From Bacteroidota bacterium (lineage in GTDB: Bacteria; Bacteroidota; Ignavibacteria; Tepidaquicellales; Tepidaquicellaceae), in NCBI GenBank assembly GCA_003519545.1, contig DOWN01000289.1, forward strand, positions 1 to 17,910: a stretch of DNA of 17,910 nucleotides. The letters are read 5' to 3'. Under the pieces are notes generated by a model. It was given only the letters and a program-made list of their open reading frames with translations. It ran no database searches and was not told where the DNA came from. A program made the translations under genes and the position numbers. Shown here piece after piece: positions 14,345 to 17,910 of the stretch. Position 1 is the first letter of the stretch; the number at the start of each line of letters is the position of its first letter.

Positions 14345-14421
14345 TGGTCAATTTCGCCGGATTATGCACATTTAGAGTGATTCATTTTCAACCGGGATGA
14401 ACGGTTCAGTATGGCTGAAAT
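14345..14421 (+). repeat. Three degenerate IS21-like terminal units
   Basis: Units resembling TGGTTCAGTTT..CCGGAAT begin near 14345, 14378 and 14402. The last two are 24 bases apart, the same period as at 9341-9386. The units are more mutated than those copies, and no transposase is nearby, so this is an old solo IS end. Confidence 0.4.
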
Positions 14422-14458
14422 AAAAAATGTAGTCGTAATTATTTAGATGATTAGCAGA

Positions 14459-14581
14459 TTAGTCTTTTAGTCTTTATGATTTGAAAGCATACACTAACCT
14501 AAGACGCTGAATTTGCCAAAGAAATGGAGTTTTGACATTCGTGATACATAATTGGCAAAAAGACTAACAGCTAAAAGACTA
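14459..14581. repeat. Imperfect inverted repeat downstream of the PIN gene
   Basis: TTAGTCTTTTAGTCTTT (14459-14475) faces a block at 14557-14581 that contains AAAGACTAACAG and CTAAAAGACTA. The arms enclose about 80 bases without a gene. The right arm lies 14 bases from the PIN stop codon, so the structure could end its transcript or be a small non-coding element. Confidence 0.5.
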
Positions 14582-14594
14582 TCAACCTAAACAA

Positions 14595-15290
14595 TTACAT
14601 ATAGTCATTACTTTTATCGCCCCATAACCTGAATCTTCTTTGGCATTCCTGCTTCGGTAAACCCAATCTGGGATTTACCACATTGCATAATTCCATCAGT
14701 TTCTTAGCAGCTGTTTCCCCGGATAGGATGTCAGCATTCACCATATGATCGAAAATCCATAAATGCCCATGAACCTCTATATTTATTGAATGAGCAAACT
14801 TCCTTAACAAATTGTCACTTGTGATCAGCGCAGCTCCGGTTTTCTGTGCATGATATAAAGCTGAACAGTCCTGTTCTGACAGATTTGGTTTGGCTGCCCT
14901 TATCATCCATATTTCCAATAGATCTTCGGCGCTAAAAACGTCTACTTTCAGTTGTTTTGTTTCAATATAAGGCAATAAAGCTTCCTGCTGTTCGTCAAAT
15001 AGTTCTTCAAGGATCATAGCAGTTGTATGAAACTCAAATTCAAGCTGAAAAAAATAAGGCAGGATTTTCAGGTCTCCAAGATCTATAACCTAAATATCTA
15101 AAATGAGTTCCGTAATGAAGGTCAAAAGTGCAATAAAATCAGCACTTTTGACGACAAAGCATAGCTAACCCTATGGTGCGAAGTCAAAAGTGAGTAAAAC
15201 GCTTGATTTTGCAGCAATTTTGAGCTGTAATAGGAAATTCATTTTAGATTTTTAGGTATATATATTGGCATCGTTGACTATAATTTTCAC
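14595..15290 (-). pseudogene. PIN-domain toxin gene interrupted by a 170-bp element
   Basis: PIN proteins are metal-dependent ribonucleases, often toxins. The gene starts at GTG 15290, sharing GTGA with the stop of the XRE-ImmA gene, and reads MKIIVNDANIYT. This has the first catalytic Asp in DAN. It then hits a TAA inside the inserted element (15088-15257). The frame resumes at 15089 after a TAG as VIDLGDLKILPYFF, continues into ATG 15017, and ends at 14595. The downstream part keeps further expected acidic residues (EQDCSAL and TSDN). Joined, the halves give a PIN protein of about 175 residues. Re-initiation at ATG 15017 would give 140 residues without the first Asp, probably inactive. The pair with XRE-ImmA is a toxin-antitoxin-like arrangement. 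Confidence 0.7.
15088..15257. mobile_element. 170-bp MITE-like inverted-repeat element inside the PIN gene
   Basis: The ends are inverted repeats of 24 and 25 bases (15088-15111 and 15233-15257), beginning ACCTAAA and sharing ATCTAAAATGA, with two mismatches and one indel. ATA flanks both ends, a possible 3-bp target duplication in an AT-rich site. Inside, GTCAAAAGTGC (15121-15131) and its reverse complement (15142-15152) form a hairpin, and a third copy, GTCAAAAGTG, lies at 15183-15192. There is no ORF of note, so it would need a transposase in trans. Confidence 0.75.
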
Positions 15291-16333
15291 AGGGCAATAA
15301 AATCTTGGCGAAATTCTGCTAATTTCTGGTTTGATAAGTTGGCGGCTTTACTCAATGAAATGACTTCTTCAGCAGCTGCCCGGTATACTAATTGTCTGAA
15401 ACGAAATGCCTGTTCAATTCCCATATATGAACCTAAATCCTGCTCAGTCCGATTTTTACTGATCCATTTCCGGAAATTAAGAAATTGTAAAGAGTTAATT
15501 ATTTCGAGGTCTTTTGCCCTGGCCATAATAGCCTGTATTGAAATTCCATAAGTCTCTTTAATGGCAATTAATTCAGATACAGAAATATGTGACCGGCTCT
15601 CCCCTATTTCAGATTTCAAGGTGGATCCGGGTAAAAGCATTGCCCCGGCAAATTGATAACAGGATCTTTCTTTTTCCTTATCATCAATTTTCTCATCGGA
15701 TACCATCAATAAATGACCTAATTCGTGTAACGCAGTTAAACGTTTACGCTCAATATTGAAATTTTTGTTGATGACTACTATAGGGATGCGGTCATCAGCC
15801 CAACCTGAAAAACCATCGAACTCATTGGGAGCATCTATCTCTATTACTTTAATTTCTTTATCTTCAAGCAGATCTATCACGTTAGGCAAAGCATTTAAGC
15901 CGAGTTCCCATTTGGAGCGCAACGCTAAAGCTGAATGGTCTATATCTGCGAAGGAAGCAATTTTATATTCAGCTATCGGGTTGGTGAAAGCGGATTCAAT
16001 ATTGAGAAATTGCTCGACTTCGAGGTAGCGTTCCAGCACATCAGTCACTGTTTGCCTGATGGCTTTTTCATCTTTTACCGACAATTTTTTCTTTTTCCTG
16101 AATTCTATTTTTTCGATCTGAACAGTGAACGGGCGGAAGAAATAGTCCGGTTTTACGTTTAAAGCTTTTGACAGTGCCAGCAATATGCCGCCATCAGCCA
16201 TCATTTCTCCTTTTTCGTACTTGGAGATGGCATTCTTTGATACGATATTACCCATTTTCTCTACCAATTGGTCCTGAGAAAGGGCAGCCTGCATTCTGGC
16301 ACTTTTAAGCCGTTTACTAAAAATCTCTTTCAT
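15287..16333 (-). CDS. XRE-family regulator fused to ImmA/IrrE metallopeptidase
   Basis: From ATG 16333 the protein has 348 residues. The N-terminal XRE helix-turn-helix (about 1-65) includes LSQDQLVEKMG and NAISKYEKGE. A basic linker (76-84) leads to the ImmA/IrrE domain with the zinc-protease motif HELGH (203-207, within ALHELGHLL). Such proteins repress DNA and can cleave a partner or regulator. This one probably acts as antitoxin or autoregulator for the coupled PIN gene, whose GTG overlaps its TGA. The frame runs on upstream to 16384, but that would cross the operator-like repeat, and Met18 of that frame begins the standard XRE sequence. The domain is intact even though the partner toxin is broken. 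Confidence 0.93.
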   Translation of the reverse strand: MKEIFSKRLKSARMQAALSQDQLVEKMGNIVSKNAISKYEKGEMMADGGILLALSKALNVKPDYFFRPFTVQIEKIEFRKKKKLSVKDEKAIRQTVTDVLERYLEVEQFLNIESAFTNPIAEYKIASFADIDHSALALRSKWELGLNALPNVIDLLEDKEIKVIEIDAPNEFDGFSGWADDRIPIVVINKNFNIERKRLTALHELGHLLMVSDEKIDDKEKERSCYQFAGAMLLPGSTLKSEIGESRSHISVSELIAIKETYGISIQAIMARAKDLEIINSLQFLNFRKWISKNRTEQDLGSYMGIEQAFRFRQLVYRAAAEEVISLSKAANLSNQKLAEFRQDFIAL

Positions 16334-16344
16334 TTTTTTTATTT

Positions 16345-16382
16345 GGTTTACAAATATATACAAATTTACACAAATGTAAACC
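16345..16382 (-). promoter_or_regulatory. Putative promoter and operator of the XRE-ImmA gene
   Basis: GGTTTACA (16345-16352) and TGTAAACC (16375-16382) form a perfect 8-bp dyad, 12 bases upstream of the start codon. Three ACAAAT hexamers lie at 16350, 16360 and 16370, exactly one helical turn apart. On the minus strand TATATTTG at 16358-16351 fits the Bacteroidota -7 box TAnnTTTG. A repressor bound here would block the promoter, so autoregulation by the XRE domain is the natural reading. Confidence 0.6.
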
Positions 16383-16697
16383 AAAAAGCAAATATTTTAA
16401 ATGTATGTATGTATTCAGGAATGTTTTAAGCATAACAGGATGATGTTAGTGAAATGCGGTCCTTCACTTTTCGATCCGATTTAGTTTTCACTATTTCGTA
16501 TTTAAATATTTGGAGAAAATTCTACCCTATTTATGTATAAAACAGGCTGAATTTCATCTCTAACATAAATACCATTCAAATTTCAACTCTCCGTGGCCCT
16601 CTGTGTAACCAATAAAAGTAAAAAGGAAAAAGTAGAAAGTAGAAAGTTTTTAAAGTCATACTTTTTACTTTATGAACTTTCAACTTTATACTCAATT
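16383..16697. repeat. Gene-free spacer with simple repeats upstream of IS66
   Basis: No gene was recognised. The stretch holds a TGTA microsatellite near 16400. It also has a repeat-rich block at about 16616-16690, where AAAGTAGAAAGTTT faces GAACTTTCAACTTT as an imperfect inverted repeat. Such AGTAGAA-type repeats look like dispersed intergenic elements. Confidence 0.4.
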
Positions 16698-16784
16698 GTG
16701 CTTATGTGGTGAAAAAAAAACTGAATTCGATCAATGTATCCATCCGAGCAACCCCATGTTCCAAAAGCGAATGTAATAGTCGAA

Positions 16785-16802
16785 CTTTGTAAAAAAACAA
16801 AG
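16785..16802 (+). promoter_or_regulatory. Hairpin overlapping the tnpA ribosome-binding region
   Basis: CTTTGT (16785-16790) pairs with ACAAAG (16797-16802) across a six-base A loop. The 3' arm covers the purines just before ATG 16805, so folding could limit tnpA translation. Confidence 0.35.
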
Positions 16803-16804
16803 GT

Positions 16805-17032
16805 ATGACAAAATACGAACTTATCAGAGGCCGGTACGAATCATCTGGCATGACGGCGAAATTATTTGCAAAGCAGGAAGGTATATCAGCAGCGACCTTA
16901 TACAAATGGTTGAAGAAGGCAAGAGAAACGCAAGGAGCAGGTGAGTTTATCAGTATGGATGTGAGCAAACCTGATAATGGACAGATCCGGATCCGGACAC
17001 CGAAAGGGATAGTGATAGAGATACCGATATGA
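16805..17032 (+). CDS. tnpA: IS66 family accessory protein TnpA
   Basis: The 75-residue protein has a helix-turn-helix at about residues 19-40 (LFAKQEGISAATLYKWLKKA), the mark of the small IS66 TnpA protein. It is required with TnpB for transposition in several studied IS66 elements, although its exact role is unclear. It ends in a strand-rich tail containing RIRTPKGIVIEIPI. Its stop overlaps the tnpB start (ATGA), so the two are translationally coupled. It is short for the family but complete. Confidence 0.9.
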   Translation: MTKYELIRGRYESSGMTAKLFAKQEGISAATLYKWLKKARETQGAGEFISMDVSKPDNGQIRIRTPKGIVIEIPI

Positions 17033-17382
17033 CAGGCTTGACTCCGCACCACAGGTATTATTTATATTCAGCTCCTGCAGACATGCGCAAAGGGTTTGAC
17101 GGATTGAGTGGCTTGGTAATCTCGAAGATGGGAGGCAATCCGCAGGATGGCGGAGTATATATATTTATCAACCGAAGCCGCAACAGGATGAAGATGTTGG
17201 TATGGGAACCAGGAGGCTTTATGATGTATTACAAACGTCTGGAGCGAGGCACCTTTGAAATACCAGGCAAGGTAAGGGAAGGTGGCAAAATGATCATAAA
17301 CTGGGAAGTGCTGGTAATGATGATAAGCGGGATAAAACTGGGGAAAATAGTTAGAAAAAAGAGGTATGAACTTGCGGGATAA
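17029..17382 (+). CDS. tnpB: IS66 family accessory protein TnpB
   Basis: The 117 residues carry the family hallmarks ADMRKGFDGLSGLV (about 17-30), VYIFINRSRNRMKMLVWE (about 43-60) and YYKRLERGTFE (about 67-77). This is the IS66 Orf2 protein and is unrelated to the RNA-guided TnpB nucleases of IS200/IS605. The length is normal and no frameshift is visible. The ATG overlaps the tnpA stop. Confidence 0.95.
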   Translation: MTGLTPHHRYYLYSAPADMRKGFDGLSGLVISKMGGNPQDGGVYIFINRSRNRMKMLVWEPGGFMMYYKRLERGTFEIPGKVREGGKMIINWEVLVMMISGIKLGKIVRKKRYELAG

Positions 17383-17409
17383 TTGAAGTAAATTGTGTAT
17401 CTTTAATGC

Positions 17410-17910
17410 ATGAATTATGAGGAAGTTATAGCGAAAAAGGATGCAGAGATAGCCTATTTAAAGGCAGAAATAGCACAGTTGCGCAAGCTTGTGTTTGGTT
17501 CAAAACGGGAACGTTTTGTAAAACACCCCCAGGATGTCAGACAACTATCCTTATTTGGAGAAGAGGACTTCAGTGTTGCGGCAGAAGAGCCGGAAGAGAA
17601 AAAGGAAACCATCACCTATGATCGCAGAAAGCCCTCGAAACCACATCCTGGTCGTAACGAGATCCCAACCCATTTTCCGGTAGAAAAGATCGAGATAGAG
17701 CCTGATGTGGATACTAAGGGAATGGTCAGGGTCGGAGAAGAGATAACCCGGATAGTGAAATACACACCATCAGCTTTTGTAATATTGGAAATCATACGTC
17801 CAAAATATGCACCAGAAGGAAAAGAAGGCTCCTTTGTCATAGGAGAACTTCCGCCAAGAGCGCTGCCAAAAAGCATTGCATCAGAAAGTTTGTTAACTTA
17901 TCTTCTGGTG
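17410..17910 (+). CDS. tnpC: IS66 family transposase TnpC, N-terminal part
   Basis: ATG 17410 opens 167 codons that run off the window edge without a stop. The N-terminus is a heptad-like helix, EEVIAKKDAEIAYLKAEIAQ (residues 3-22), followed by RKLVFGSKRERF, a typical IS66 transposase start (leucine-zipper-like region and FGxxSE-type motif). A polar, acidic stretch and the zinc-binding-region equivalent follow. In this copy the segment GEEITRIVKYTPSAFVILEI is present, but the usual Cys pairs are not obvious. The DDE catalytic domain lies beyond the window. The gene starts 27 bases after the tnpB stop. Confidence 0.92.
   Translation, partial: MNYEEVIAKKDAEIAYLKAEIAQLRKLVFGSKRERFVKHPQDVRQLSLFGEEDFSVAAEEPEEKKETITYDRRKPSKPHPGRNEIPTHFPVEKIEIEPDVDTKGMVRVGEEITRIVKYTPSAFVILEIIRPKYAPEGKEGSFVIGELPPRALPKSIASESLLTYLLV

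Larger units (their letters stand above)
16698..17910 (+). mobile_element. IS66-family insertion sequence, left part, cut by window edge
   Basis: tnpA, tnpB and the start of tnpC are arranged as in IS66 elements. The left end is uncertain. GTGCTTATGTGGTG at 16698-16711, about 107 bases before tnpA, is a candidate terminal repeat, but the right end lies outside the window and cannot be compared. The higher GC and plus-strand coding set it apart from the neighbouring genes. Confidence 0.75.

Noticed and set aside
15121..15192. GTCAAAAGTG repeats read as an operator between PIN and XRE-ImmA genes
   Set aside because: They lie wholly inside the 170-bp inverted-repeat element, so they are better explained as its internal structure.
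16334..16384. Upstream start for the XRE-ImmA gene at 16384
   Set aside because: It would translate the promoter/operator repeat; Met at 16333 begins the standard XRE sequence.

Overview
The window looks like an accessory (defence and mobile-element) island of a Bacteroidota genome. The DNA is AT-rich, most genes lack a Shine-Dalgarno site, one promoter carries the Bacteroidota-type -7 box (TAnnTTTG), and the gene families (GxxExxY protein, KilA-N remnant, XRE-ImmA/PIN pair, short Bacteroidota-type IS66 TnpA) fit that phylum. No ribosomal or core metabolic gene, tRNA, rRNA or CRISPR array was seen. Everything except the terminal IS66 is on the minus strand, so genes read from right to left.

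Layout from left to right. (1) 1-259: N-terminus of an unidentified protein, cut by the window edge, with a uracil-DNA-glycosylase-like motif. (2) 427-2070: a beta-helix (pentapeptide-like) protein with a hydrophobic C-terminus. (3) 2170-9119: a complete Type I restriction-modification operon in the order hsdR, GxxExxY gene, hsdS, degraded KilA-N gene, hsdM. (4) 9120-9601: intergenic DNA with orphan IS-end repeats. (5) 9602-12821: three translationally coupled genes: a histidine kinase with a PocR-like sensor, a stand-alone receiver, and a two-TM membrane protein. (6) 13275-13862: a small UDG-like protein between repeat-rich spacers. (7) 14595-16333: an XRE-ImmA/IrrE regulator coupled to a PIN-domain toxin that is broken by a 170-bp inverted-repeat element. 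(8) 16698-17910: the left part of an IS66 element (tnpA, tnpB, partial tnpC).

The strongest new signal is a small insertion unit in the R-M operon. The GxxExxY gene lies inside 525 bp bounded by perfect 16-bp inverted repeats and flanked by an 8-bp direct repeat, TTACTCAT. That 8-mer covers the hsdR stop on one side and the hsdS start on the other, as expected of a target-site duplication that leaves both neighbours intact. A 102-bp relative, with perfect 17-bp inverted repeats and encoding both ends of the GxxExxY protein without its middle, sits in frame in the linker between the two recognition domains of HsdS. Together they look like an autonomous or cargo-bearing element and its miniature derivative, both tolerated inside coding DNA.

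A second structural discovery is that the PIN gene starts at a GTG overlapping the XRE-ImmA stop codon. It keeps its catalytic Asp-containing N-terminus, is then split by a 170-bp element with about 24-bp inverted repeats, and resumes downstream. The kinase-receiver-membrane operon beside the R-M system has no DNA-binding output domain. It could be a two-component-type defence or stress system, but this is inference.
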